The position numbers and the translations under genes are program-made. A stretch of 64,000 nt of DNA from an uncultured Bacilli bacterium (GTDB lineage: Bacteria; Bacillota_I; Bacilli_A; RF39; UBA660). Within the stretch, counting starts at the first letter, position 1, and each line of letters begins with the position of its first letter. Positions 35,440-43,577 of this stretch are shown in pieces. The notes below the pieces were generated by a model that saw only the letters and a list, made by a program, of their open reading frames with translations, was not told where the DNA came from and ran no database searches. Location: NCBI GenBank assembly GCA_934090795.1, contig CAKOJQ010000002.1:62001-126000 (forward strand). Direction: 5' to 3'.

Positions 35440-36840
35440 GTGATAATAGATAAAATTAAAGAAATAGTAAAGTTGTATCCTAATAGAGTAGCTTATACTG
35501 TTGATAATGAAAGTATAACTTATGAAAATTTATGGAATAACGCTAGCAAATATTCAAAATTCTTAAAAGATGAAGGAACATCTCCAATTATTATTTATGG
35601 TAACAAAGAAATTAATATGATCATTTCAATTTTATCTTGTTTACTTGCTAAAAGAGCTTATATTCCTATTGGAACATGCATGCCAACATCAAGAATAAAT
35701 TCTATTATAAAAATGACTAATGCAAGTTTAATTTTAACTGATTATGAAATTAACATTCCTAATCTTAAGATATCAAAAATAACAGATTTAAGTAATGCTC
35801 CCATTAAAGAAGAAGATAATTTAAATAATACTTCTTATATTATTTTTACATCAGGAAGTACCGGAGAGCCAAAAGGAGTTCCAATATCCTATAATAATTT
35901 AGATAATTTTGTTACTTGGATTAGTAATATTTATCCATTATCCGATTATCATAATATAAATGTATTAAATACTGCTAGTTTTAGTTTTGATTTAAGTGTT
36001 GCTGACTTATACTATTCACTATGTAATGGTCATACGTTATTTGCAACTAATACCAGTTGCTCATGTAACTACTTTAATATTTTTATTACTTTAAAAGATA
36101 TTAATCTAATTGTTTGTACTCCAACATATATCAAATTATGTTTATTAGATTCTAGCTTTAATGGTCAAAACTATCCTAATTTAAAATGTATTTATTTTTG
36201 TGGAGAACAATTAGAAATTAATTTAGTTAAAAAATTATATTTATTATTTCCAAATATCGATATTATTAATGCTTATGGACCAACCGAAGCAACATCAGCA
36301 GTTTCAGCCATAAGAATTAATAGAAAAATGCTAAATGAAGATATTTTGCCAGTCGGCGATATTAATAATCTAGCTGTAAATATCGAAATAATAAATAATG
36401 AAATAGTGTTAAAAGGTAATAGTGTATTTGATGGTTATTTAAATATTACCACTGATAATGTTTATAAAGAAAAAGGAATAAATTGTTATAAAACAGGCGA
36501 TTTAGGTTATATAAAAAATAATATGTTATATATTACGGGAAGAAAAGATAGTCAAATAAAATACAAAGGATATCGTATTGAACTTCATGATATTGAAAAT
36601 AATATTTTACAAATAAAAGACGTAATAGATTGTGCTGTAATTGCTAAATATGATGAAAATAATATTGTTAAAACTCTAAAAGCATTTGTAGTAAGTAAAA
36701 ATAAAGATTCAAATTATATAAAAGAAAAATTAAAAACAATGTTACTTAATTATATGATACCTAAAAGTATTGTTATTTTAGATAAATTACCAGTTAATTT
36801 AAATGGTAAAATAGATAGAAAGGCTTTAAGTAAATTATGA
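35440..36840 (+). CDS. Stand-alone adenylation enzyme (DltA/NRPS A-domain type)
   Basis: 466 residues, with ANL-superfamily core motifs in order: A3 F-T-S-G-S-T-G-E-P-K-G near 140, A4 F-D-L-S-V-A-D near 180, A5 N-A-Y-G-P-T-E-A-T near 280, A7 Y-K-T-G-D-L near 348, A8 G-R-K-D-S-Q-I-K-Y-K-G-Y-R-I-E near 366, and A10 N-G-K-I-D-R-K-A-L near the end. It should activate an amino or carboxylic acid as the adenylate and load the carrier protein encoded next. Translation starts at GTG, because the ATG 2 nt earlier is followed at once by TGA. It resembles DltA, but dltB and dltD are absent from the window. Confidence 0.85.
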   Translation: MIIDKIKEIVKLYPNRVAYTVDNESITYENLWNNASKYSKFLKDEGTSPIIIYGNKEINMIISILSCLLAKRAYIPIGTCMPTSRINSIIKMTNASLILTDYEINIPNLKISKITDLSNAPIKEEDNLNNTSYIIFTSGSTGEPKGVPISYNNLDNFVTWISNIYPLSDYHNINVLNTASFSFDLSVADLYYSLCNGHTLFATNTSCSCNYFNIFITLKDINLIVCTPTYIKLCLLDSSFNGQNYPNLKCIYFCGEQLEINLVKKLYLLFPNIDIINAYGPTEATSAVSAIRINRKMLNEDILPVGDINNLAVNIEIINNEIVLKGNSVFDGYLNITTDNVYKEKGINCYKTGDLGYIKNNMLYITGRKDSQIKYKGYRIELHDIENNILQIKDVIDCAVIAKYDENNIVKTLKAFVVSKNKDSNYIKEKLKTMLLNYMIPKSIVILDKLPVNLNGKIDRKALSKL

Positions 36841-37082
36841 AAAATAAAATAGATTTATATAAAATACTATATGAAATATGTGAAGATAAATTAGTTTATG
36901 AAAAAGATATTAATTTAATTGAAAGTGGTTTACTAGATTCATATGCTTTTATTTTATTATTTTCTACCTTAGAAGATTATGGCGTTTTTTTAGAGCCTAC
37001 TAGAATAGATAGATCCAAATTAGCAACAGTTTCAGGAATTCAAGAATTAATAGATGATTACCTAAATAAAAATATATCCTAA
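36837..37082 (+). CDS. Acyl/peptidyl carrier protein (DltC-like)
   Basis: 81 residues forming one carrier domain. The phosphopantetheine Ser is in E-S-G-L-L-D-S-Y-A-F (residue about 35). The four-helix pattern and length match DltC. It overlaps the adenylation gene by 4 bp. After priming by the nearby phosphopantetheinyl transferase it would carry the activated acid as a thioester. The next enzyme, which would use the thioester, is not in the window. Confidence 0.85.
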   Translation: MKNKIDLYKILYEICEDKLVYEKDINLIESGLLDSYAFILLFSTLEDYGVFLEPTRIDRSKLATVSGIQELIDDYLNKNIS

Positions 37083-37100
37083 ATTAAGATATATTTTTTT
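37071..37100. terminator. Bidirectional terminator
   Basis: AATATATC pairs with GATATATT around a short loop, then eight T. It overlaps the end of the carrier-protein gene and serves the convergent PrsW-like gene. Confidence 0.75.
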
Positions 37101-37800
37101 TAATGCTAGATAATTTTTTAATTTTAGTATAAGTAATATAATAAGTAACAAGATTATAAAAGATAAAGAACATAAATATAAAATCATTCTTACTTACCAA
37201 TAATAAATCATAAACTAAGTGAAAATATATTGGAATAACTAAACTTAATACTTTATATTTTTTGGCTCTTTTTATATCATTATTTATTAAATAATATTTT
37301 GCAAGTCCAAGATAATATCCCATATTAGCGCTATAAACAATATGACTAGGTACTGATATTAAACTTCTAACAATCATCGTTCTTATTTCATAATTATTAA
37401 ATGAATGAACATATATAATATTTTCCAAAAATGCAAATCCCATTGATAAGAATACACAATAAACAATTGCATCAAATATGTAATTAAAATTTTTATTTTT
37501 CCAACTTATTAAATAAACAAATAACCATTTGATTAATTCTTCTACTAAAACTATTCCAAATAAAACTTTGATAATAATTTGAATTAAATTTAAATCACTA
37601 TAAGATAAATTTATAAAGCTAATATTACTTTTTAAAATCATAGAGATTATAACCGTTAAACAAGAAGAAATAATCCCACAAATAAATAGAATAATTAACA
37701 AACTAAAAGGTTCTTTTTCAATCTTATCTTCTTTATAAAAATATATTAAAAAGAATAAACAAGGTAAAAAACAAATAGTTAATAAAATAATATTATTCAT
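37084..37800 (-). CDS. PrsW-family membrane protein (predicted intramembrane metalloprotease)
   Basis: 238 residues with eight hydrophobic segments. Family motifs are visible: V-L-V-E-E-L-I-K near residue 89, G-F-A-F-L-E-N-I-I-Y-V near 120, P-S-H near 150 and H-L-V-Y-D near 195, which supply the Glu/His residues. PrsW of B. subtilis makes the first cut in anti-sigma RsiW. AAAGGT precedes the ATG. No sigma/anti-sigma pair is in the window, so its target is unknown. Confidence 0.75.
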   Translation of the reverse strand: MNNIILLTICFLPCLFFLIYFYKEDKIEKEPFSLLIILFICGIISSCLTVIISMILKSNISFINLSYSDLNLIQIIIKVLFGIVLVEELIKWLFVYLISWKNKNFNYIFDAIVYCVFLSMGFAFLENIIYVHSFNNYEIRTMIVRSLISVPSHIVYSANMGYYLGLAKYYLINNDIKRAKKYKVLSLVIPIYFHLVYDLLLVSKNDFIFMFFIFYNLVTYYITYTKIKKLSSIKKNIS

Positions 37801-37893
37801 AATCTAATTACCTTTCTATAATGATAGTAACATTATTTTTAATAGTTTTAAAAATATTTTAGTATCTTTTTTTATTTTCTTCATACAATACAA

Positions 37894-37922
37894 TTGACAA
37901 GATATTATTTTTTTGATAGTAT
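37894..37922 (+). promoter_or_regulatory. Promoter of the DUF3800-linked structured RNA
   Basis: A perfect TTGACA (37894-37899), a 17-bp spacer and TAGTAT (37917-37922). Transcription would start near 37930, exactly at the 5' arm of the RNA's outer stem. Confidence 0.65.
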
Positions 37923-37929
37923 TTAGTCA

Positions 37930-38027
37930 GTGAGTGAGTAGTTCGCTGAGTTACTGAAGGGTGCGATTAATTCACACCAGCAAGCTTGCCTTGTGGGAAC
38001 CTTCAGTCAGGGGAAAGCTCACTTTTT
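37930..38027 (+). ncRNA. Structured small RNA next to a DUF3800 gene
   Basis: A GC-rich island of about 95 nt in AT-rich DNA that folds compactly. The outer stem is GTGAG/CTCAC (37930/38018), the middle stem ACTGAAGG/CCTTCAGT (37953-37960 with 38000-38007) and CTGA/TCAG outside it. Two inner hairpins are possible, GGTGCG with CACACC (one C-A mismatch) and CCA-CAAG with CTTGTGG. A TTGACA promoter precedes it, and the outer stem runs directly into T5. Families of conserved RNAs near DUF3800 genes have been described as DUF3800 motifs, and this is a likely member. The mismatch would be G-U on the minus strand, so the strand is not certain. Confidence 0.65.
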
Positions 38028-38745
38028 ATTTTATTAAATAACTAATTAAATTTTTTAATTCTATAGAATTACTATCATTTGGAACTAATTTTAAGCCATA
38101 ACTCAACACATTATTATTTTTAGAATATAGCCTATGCTTTATTCTTTTTATATAATTAAAATGAGATTCATTATTATATTTAAGAGCTTGAAATAGTGCA
38201 CTGCAACAACAATCTGCTAATTGTAAAAGTTTTTTACGTTCATTTGGAATTATTTTTATTTGATTTATTCGACTAGTATCAATATTAAATTTCTTATGAT
38301 TTTTATTATTTAAGTCTTCATTAAGTTTCTTCTTTGATAAATTTCCTCTGGAACTTATATTTATATTAGCAACTCCATTATTTTCATTCATATACCAACA
38401 AATTCTTTCATATAAATATCCACTAAAAAAATTATAAATATTATTTGATGGTATAAATTGAATACATTTTGTATCTATAATTATATTTATTATTTTTATA
38501 TCTAATCCACCTACTATATCCATAATCATATTTTTATTTGGCATACCTTTTAATAACTTCCAATGTAATTGAATCTTTTGTGACATTTCCAAGTTTTCTT
38601 TAATTAAATCTACTGATTTAGATATTTCTAAGTCTTTTTCTTTTTTAACAATAATTGCTGTTAAAATAAAATATTTTGAGCCCTTGTTTATTCCTTCATC
38701 ACCAGACTCATCAATATATACATTATATTCATTCTTATTATTCAT
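38026..38745 (-). CDS. DUF3800 protein
   Basis: About 239 residues. The DUF3800 signature opens the protein (Y-N-V-Y-I-D-E-S-G-D), followed by Y-F-I-L-T-A-I-I-V and a later acidic site in Q-L-A-D-C-C-C-S-A-L near residue 180. The spaced Asp/Glu residues resemble an RNase H-like fold, as proposed for the family, but its reaction is unknown. The start at 38745 is chosen because GGTGAT precedes it; an ATG at 38760 has no site. The stop codon abuts the T tract of the structured RNA on the opposite strand, so the two transcripts converge. Confidence 0.85.
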   Translation of the reverse strand: MNNKNEYNVYIDESGDEGINKGSKYFILTAIIVKKEKDLEISKSVDLIKENLEMSQKIQLHWKLLKGMPNKNMIMDIVGGLDIKIINIIIDTKCIQFIPSNNIYNFFSGYLYERICWYMNENNGVANINISSRGNLSKKKLNEDLNNKNHKKFNIDTSRINQIKIIPNERKKLLQLADCCCSALFQALKYNNESHFNYIKRIKHRLYSKNNNVLSYGLKLVPNDSNSIELKNLISYLIK

Positions 38746-38917
38746 AACATCACCATCCATTTTAAATACAAATTATCATAACAAAACTATATCAAGTTTA
38801 ACATAAATAAGAAGAAATGAGAATTCTATTTCATGTTAATTTATTACTATTATATAATCTAAACTTAAGAAGTATGTTTATGTATTTTTCTTTTTAAATA
38901 ATCATAAAATCTAATAT

Positions 38918-39982
38918 ATGAAAAGAATAGTAATAATTTTAATAATAATAATTTTTCCTTTAAGGGTAGGTGCTATAAGTGCTTCTTCTTATATAGTTAT
39001 GGATACTGATAATAATAGGGTATTAGAAGGAAATAATATTAATAAAGAATCTTTAATTGCATCTATAACTAAAATATTAACTAGCATGGTTGTTATTAAT
39101 AATATTAATTTAGATAAAAAAATAACTATAAGTGACAGTGTTCTTAAATCATATGGAAGTGGAATATATGTATCTGTTGGAGAAGAAATAACAATTAGAG
39201 AACTTCTTTATGGTTTAATGCTAAGAAGTGGGAATGATGCTGCCATAGAACTTGCTTATCAAGTAGCATCTTCAACAGAAAATTTTGCTTATTTAATGAA
39301 TTTACTTGCTAAAAATATTGGAATGAAACATAGTAATTTTGTTAACAGTAGTGGATTAGAAGAAAAAGATAGTGCTAATACATCAACTGTATATGATATG
39401 GCTTTATTATCAAGTTATGCTATTAAAAATCCAGAATATCAAAAAATAGTAAGTACTAAAGACATCACAGTTAAAACTAATTTAAAATCGTATATATGGC
39501 ATAATAAGAACAAATTACTAACAAGTTATAAATATTGTACAGGTGGCAAAACAGGATATACTAAAAAAGCTAAAAGAACCTTAGTTACCAATGCTTCTAA
39601 AAATAATGTTAATTTAACAGTAGTAACATTTAATGATGGTAATGACTTTAACGATCATAAAGATTTATATGAAAAATATTTTAATACTTTAAAAAAATAT
39701 AAGATAGTATCTAAAGGTAGAATAAAGACTGATTATGATAATACTTTTATTGATAGAGATTTTTATATGTCTTTAAGTAAAGATGAATACGGTAAGATTA
39801 AAACTACTATAAATTATTACGATAATAATGCAACAAATATAGTTGGAGCTTTAACAGTTAGTTTAAATGGTAAAGAATACTTTAAGGAAAATATTTATAT
39901 TAAAGAGCCTAAAAAAGAAAAAGAATTAAAGTGGTATCAAAAATTAATAAAGATGTTATTTAAAAAGGAATATTATGATTAA
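38918..39982 (+). CDS. dacF: D-alanyl-D-alanine carboxypeptidase (DacF/PBP5-like, S11)
   Basis: 354 residues with a signal peptide (1-19). The penicillin-binding active-site motifs are S-I-T-K (49-52), S-G-N near 108 and K-T-G near 208. It trims the terminal D-Ala of peptidoglycan stem peptides. The C-terminal part has the usual beta domain and a basic, amphipathic tail for membrane attachment. It is followed by spmA and spmB with overlaps, as dacB is in Bacillus, which points to cortex maturation in spores. No ribosome-binding site is seen; a TAAAAT box ends 7 nt before the ATG. Confidence 0.88.
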   Translation: MKRIVIILIIIIFPLRVGAISASSYIVMDTDNNRVLEGNNINKESLIASITKILTSMVVINNINLDKKITISDSVLKSYGSGIYVSVGEEITIRELLYGLMLRSGNDAAIELAYQVASSTENFAYLMNLLAKNIGMKHSNFVNSSGLEEKDSANTSTVYDMALLSSYAIKNPEYQKIVSTKDITVKTNLKSYIWHNKNKLLTSYKYCTGGKTGYTKKAKRTLVTNASKNNVNLTVVTFNDGNDFNDHKDLYEKYFNTLKKYKIVSKGRIKTDYDNTFIDRDFYMSLSKDEYGKIKTTINYYDNNATNIVGALTVSLNGKEYFKENIYIKEPKKEKELKWYQKLIKMLFKKEYYD

Positions 39983-40559
39983 TATAATATGGGGAATATT
40001 TATAATTGTAGGAATTACTTATGGATTAATAAGTGGAAATATAAGTGTTATTAATGATGAAATTATAGAGGTAGGTAATACTTGTTTAGATTTAATATTA
40101 AATATTATGCCTTTACTTGTAATTTGGATGGGACTTATGGCTATTGCTGAAAAATCAGGTTTAATTAATAAAATTGCAAAATTATTAAGTCCTATTTTAT
40201 CTAAGATATTTCCTAAAATTCCAACATCACATCCCGCACTTGGATATATTGCTTCAAATATTGCCATTAATATGGCTGGACTTGGATCTGCAGCAACACC
40301 TTTTGGTTTAAAAGCAATGGAAGAACTTCAAAAATTAAATGATGATAAAAAATGTGCATCTACTTCAATGATAACTTTTTTAGTTTTAAATACGAGTGGA
40401 GTGACAATTGTTCCAACTACTATACTAGCCTTAAGAAAAGCAACTGGTTCCAGTGATCCAACTAAAGTTTTACCACTATGTATAATGGCAACAACAGCAT
40501 CAACTATTGGTGGCTTAACTTTAGATTATTTTATAAGGAGAAAAAATGGGAATAAGTAG
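39975..40559 (+). CDS. spmA: Spore maturation protein A
   Basis: 194 residues with four or five membrane segments and the nucleoside-recognition (Gate) domain pattern: M-P-L-L-V-I-W-M-G-L-M-A-I-A-E-K-S-G, G-Y-I-A-S-N-I-A-I-N-M-A-G-L-G-S-A-A-T-P-F-G, and N-T-S-G-V-T-I-V-P-T-T. SpmA and SpmB of Bacillus are needed for proper spore-core dehydration. It overlaps dacF by 8 bp and spmB by 14 bp. Confidence 0.9.
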   Translation: MINIIWGIFIIVGITYGLISGNISVINDEIIEVGNTCLDLILNIMPLLVIWMGLMAIAEKSGLINKIAKLLSPILSKIFPKIPTSHPALGYIASNIAINMAGLGSAATPFGLKAMEELQKLNDDKKCASTSMITFLVLNTSGVTIVPTTILALRKATGSSDPTKVLPLCIMATTASTIGGLTLDYFIRRKNGNK

Positions 40560-41064
40560 CATAATTATTTTACCTTTAATAGTGTTATTTATAATAATTT
40601 ACGGATTTATTAAAAAAGTAGACATTTATGATGAGTTTTTAATTGGCGCTTTAGATGGACTTAAAACTACTATTAAAATAATACCTAATTTAGTTGCTAT
40701 GATATTTGCCATTAATATTTTAATTAAAAGTAATATTATAACTGATTCATTCTTTTTTTTAGATAATGTTTTAAAAAGATTTAGTTTATCAAGTGAAATA
40801 ATTCCTATGTGTTTTTTAAGAAGTATATCTGGTAATTCGACTTTAGCTATAATGGTTGATATTTTTAAAGAGTTTGGACCTGATTCAGTTATGGGTACAT
40901 TAGCAAGTGTAATTCAAGGATCAAGTGATACAACTTTTTATGTAATTGCACTTTATTTTGGTAGTATTAAAATTGTTAAAAATAGATATGCTCTTCCAGT
41001 TGGATTATTTGCTGATTTTATTGGGATACTTGCTTCATTTATTTTAGTTTATTTATTTTATTAA
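40546..41064 (+). CDS. spmB: Spore maturation protein B
   Basis: 172 residues, polytopic, with the second Gate-domain half: D-G-L-K-T-T-I-K-I-I-P-N-L-V-A-M, C-F-L-R-S-I-S-G-N-S-T and the Q-G-S-S-D-T-T-F-Y-V-I-A-L-Y-F-G motif. It works with SpmA in the spore membrane and overlaps that gene by 14 bp. Only a weak AT-rich hairpin follows the stop. Confidence 0.9.
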   Translation: MGISSIIILPLIVLFIIIYGFIKKVDIYDEFLIGALDGLKTTIKIIPNLVAMIFAINILIKSNIITDSFFFLDNVLKRFSLSSEIIPMCFLRSISGNSTLAIMVDIFKEFGPDSVMGTLASVIQGSSDTTFYVIALYFGSIKIVKNRYALPVGLFADFIGILASFILVYLFY

Positions 41065-41192
41065 TACAAAATTTAAAAAACGCAAATTTTTAAAAATGAT
41101 TTACCTATTAAGTTAATCAAAACGATTGACTTTTATTTTTAGTATGTTATTATATTATTAACCAATTATGTTGAATGGAGAAAGGAGACTTA

Positions 41193-41525
41193 ATGGAATT
41201 AACATACAAAACTAAAAAACTTCAAAGATTATGTGAAGATCCAACATATAATAATGAATTGGTTAAAAGATATAATATAGAAGTTGCTAATAAATTACCA
41301 CGAAGAATTAATGAATTAAAAGCAGCGGTATGTTTAGAAGATATTCCATCATCTTTGCCATTTAGAAGACATAAATTAACAGGTAATTTAATGGGTTATT
41401 TTGCTATAAATATTACTTTACAATATCGCTTAATATTTAAACAGAAAGATAATAATATAATAATAGAGGATTTAAGAAAAATAAAAGAAATAGAAATTAT
41501 GGAGGTGTCTAAACATTATGAGTAA
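41193..41525 (+). CDS. HigB/RelE-type toxin
   Basis: 110 residues with the HigB pattern: an early K-T-K-K-L-Q-R-L-C-E-D, then R-R-I-N-E-L-K-A-A near residue 40, P-F-R-R-H-K-L-T-G, and a late Y-R-L-I-F-K near 82. HigB-like toxins cut mRNA on the ribosome. The start at 41193 has AAAGGAGA 5-6 nt upstream; an earlier in-frame ATG at 41175 overlaps that site. It overlaps the antitoxin gene by 8 bp, in the toxin-first order typical of higBA. Confidence 0.85.
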   Translation: MELTYKTKKLQRLCEDPTYNNELVKRYNIEVANKLPRRINELKAAVCLEDIPSSLPFRRHKLTGNLMGYFAINITLQYRLIFKQKDNNIIIEDLRKIKEIEIMEVSKHYE

Positions 41526-42582
41526 GTTAAATGTGTATAATGAATATGTCATAGCACCAGGAGAAACAATTTTAGAACTATTAGAATCAAATGGAATGAG
41601 TCAATTAGATTTAGCATATAAAACTGGAATTAATAAAAAAACAATTAATGAAATAGTTAGGGGTAAAGCACCAATAACACCAACAACTGCTTTAAAATTT
41701 GAATATGTTTTTAATATTTCTGCAAGTTTTTTTAATAATTTAGAAAGTAGTTATCAGGAAGTTTTAGAAAGAAAAAATGATTTTATTAAAGTTAAAGAAG
41801 AAGAAAAATATTTAGAAAATATTCCTTATAATGAGATGGCTAAGCGTGGTTGGGACTGGATAGAAAAAATTAATGATCCATTTCAAAAAGTTATTAATTT
41901 AAGAAAATTTTTTTCAGTTGCTTCTTTATCCTTTGATACTGAATTAAAAAAGAAATTAGCCTTTAGAAAGAAAAGTAATGATAAATTTTCTAATGAAGCA
42001 TTATACTGTTATTTAAGATATGGTGAAATTGAGTCAAATAAAGTAAGTTATCCTAAATTTAACATTTTATTATTAAATGAAAATTTATCTAAGTTACGTA
42101 AACTTGCAAATGATTCATTTATTAATCAATTTAATAAATTAAAGGAAATTTTATTTAGTTGTGGTATATCACTCATATTTGAACCAGAACTACCTCAAAC
42201 TTATATTAATGGAGTATCATATATGATTAATCCTAATAAAGCCATTATCATGCTAAGTGATAGAGGTAAAAAAGATGATATTATTTGGTTTACTTTTTTT
42301 CATGAAATAGGTCATTTGCTTAAACATAGTAGAAAAGAAGTATTTGTTGATTTAGATAATAAAGAAGAAAATAATATTGAAAAAGAAGCAGATAAATTTG
42401 CTAGAAATATTTTAATACCAGATAAAAGTTATAATGAGTTTATTAGAAAAAATAACGTATTTACAGAAGAAAATTTAAAAGATTTTTCAAAAAGAGTTAA
42501 TATATTACCAGGAATACTTGTTGGAAGACTTCAGAAAGATGGTTTAATTAAATGGAATGAATTTAATTATTTAAAAAATTAG
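41518..42582 (+). CDS. HigA-type antitoxin fused to an ImmA/IrrE peptidase
   Basis: 354 residues. Residues about 10-70 hold a HigA/VapI-type HTH (G-M-S-Q-L-D-L-A-Y-K-T-G-I-N-K-K-T-I-N-E). Residues about 220-340 contain an M78-family zinc peptidase with F-H-E-I-G-H-L-L-K-H near 262 and a downstream E-x-x-A-D-x-F-A-R-N ligand segment. ImmA-type peptidases cut repressors in response to a signal, so this antitoxin may process itself or another regulator. Such HigA-M78 fusions are found in some toxin-antitoxin loci. It overlaps higB by 8 bp. Confidence 0.85.
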   Translation: MSKLNVYNEYVIAPGETILELLESNGMSQLDLAYKTGINKKTINEIVRGKAPITPTTALKFEYVFNISASFFNNLESSYQEVLERKNDFIKVKEEEKYLENIPYNEMAKRGWDWIEKINDPFQKVINLRKFFSVASLSFDTELKKKLAFRKKSNDKFSNEALYCYLRYGEIESNKVSYPKFNILLLNENLSKLRKLANDSFINQFNKLKEILFSCGISLIFEPELPQTYINGVSYMINPNKAIIMLSDRGKKDDIIWFTFFHEIGHLLKHSRKEVFVDLDNKEENNIEKEADKFARNILIPDKSYNEFIRKNNVFTEENLKDFSKRVNILPGILVGRLQKDGLIKWNEFNYLKN

Positions 42583-42697
42583 TTATTTATATATTTTTAA
42601 TAATTTATTGTTGTTATTATTAATAAGCTATATAATAAATATGTGTATAAGACGATTTTGAAAAAATATTTTATGATAAAGGTAATTGCTTTGTATT

Positions 42698-42773
42698 TGT
42701 TAGGGGATTGAGACTAATCCTTGTAAATTGGAAGGAGAGAGAGACCAAGATTTGTCTACTTGGTTAGTGTTTT
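42698..42773 (+). promoter_or_regulatory. Leader with two hairpins; ribosome-binding site separated from the start by a hairpin
   Basis: GGATT/AATCC forms a first hairpin (about 42703-42718). GGAAGGAGAG (42730-42739) is the only good ribosome-binding site but lies about 35 nt before the ATG. Between them ACCAAG (42744-42749) pairs with CTTGGT (42759-42764). Folding would bring the site to about 12 nt from the start. An in-frame TAG at 42765 excludes earlier starts. Confidence 0.45.
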
Positions 42774-43496
42774 ATGAAATTAGTAGATTTAAATTCATTA
42801 GATAGGGAAAAAACATATTATCATTTTACACCTAGATATAATTATGAGAGTATATGTGAAAAAGGACTTTTAGCTAAAATTGGTAGCAATGCGAATGGTA
42901 TTGAAAAAACACCTAAAGTGTTTTTTGCTATTGGAAATTTAGGTTTTCTTAAAATATGTGATGTATGGATAAATTGGTTTATTTATAAAATTGCTTTATA
43001 TGATAATGTACTTAAATATAATGATATTTCAATAGATGAAAAAATGAATTTAAAAAGACAATTTAAAAATAGATTTATAAAAGGTGCTTTTTATAGTGAT
43101 GATTATATAATAAAGGCATTTGAAATGATGAGGCATGAGTTAGAAAATGATATTATGTTTAAATTAAATTTAGATGAAAGTGATTATGATTTAAATGATA
43201 TTGATGAAGCAAAAACTAATGAAAGAGAAGAGTTTATTAATAGAATGTATCTTGGAAATATAACAAGTTTAGATAAAGTTGAGTTATTTAATATGCATAC
43301 GAAGAGCAATCTTGGAATTAATAATGATAAAATAGAAAAAATTATTTGTGAAAATAATGATTCAGCTTTATACATATTAAAAGAAATATATAATAAAGAA
43401 AAACAAAATAATATGAATTTAAAGTTTGGTTTTCTTGATAAATTTATAGAATATGTATATGGTTTAAATTTAAATATTAAATCTCAAAGGATGTAA
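42774..43496 (+). CDS. Uncharacterised protein, possible ADP-ribosyltransferase-like fold
   Basis: 240 residues, no signal peptide. The N-terminus Y-Y-H-F-T-P-R-Y-N-Y-E-S-I-C-E-K-G-L-L resembles the H-x-T...I...G-L opening of ADP-ribosyltransferase- and DarT-like proteins, but no catalytic Glu can be assigned with confidence. G-I-E-K-T-P-K-V-F-F-A near residue 43 is conserved in similar Firmicutes proteins as I recall them. It follows the toxin-antitoxin pair but has its own leader and seems to be a separate unit. Confidence 0.5.
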   Translation: MKLVDLNSLDREKTYYHFTPRYNYESICEKGLLAKIGSNANGIEKTPKVFFAIGNLGFLKICDVWINWFIYKIALYDNVLKYNDISIDEKMNLKRQFKNRFIKGAFYSDDYIIKAFEMMRHELENDIMFKLNLDESDYDLNDIDEAKTNEREEFINRMYLGNITSLDKVELFNMHTKSNLGINNDKIEKIICENNDSALYILKEIYNKEKQNNMNLKFGFLDKFIEYVYGLNLNIKSQRM

Positions 43497-43577
43497 AATA
43501 TAGATTTAATTTATTTCTTATTTTAGTTTATTTATTATGATGATTTTGCTAAAATAAATGAGTAAGGAGTGATCTAA

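Noticed and set aside
37930..38027. Signal recognition particle RNA, 6S RNA or T-box
   Set aside because: The SRP apical motif GGAAGGAAGCA is absent, it is too short for 6S RNA, and there is no T-box core.
42600..42697. Riboswitch ahead of the gene at 42774
   Set aside because: No conserved aptamer motif could be recognised; only the two hairpins near the start are supported.
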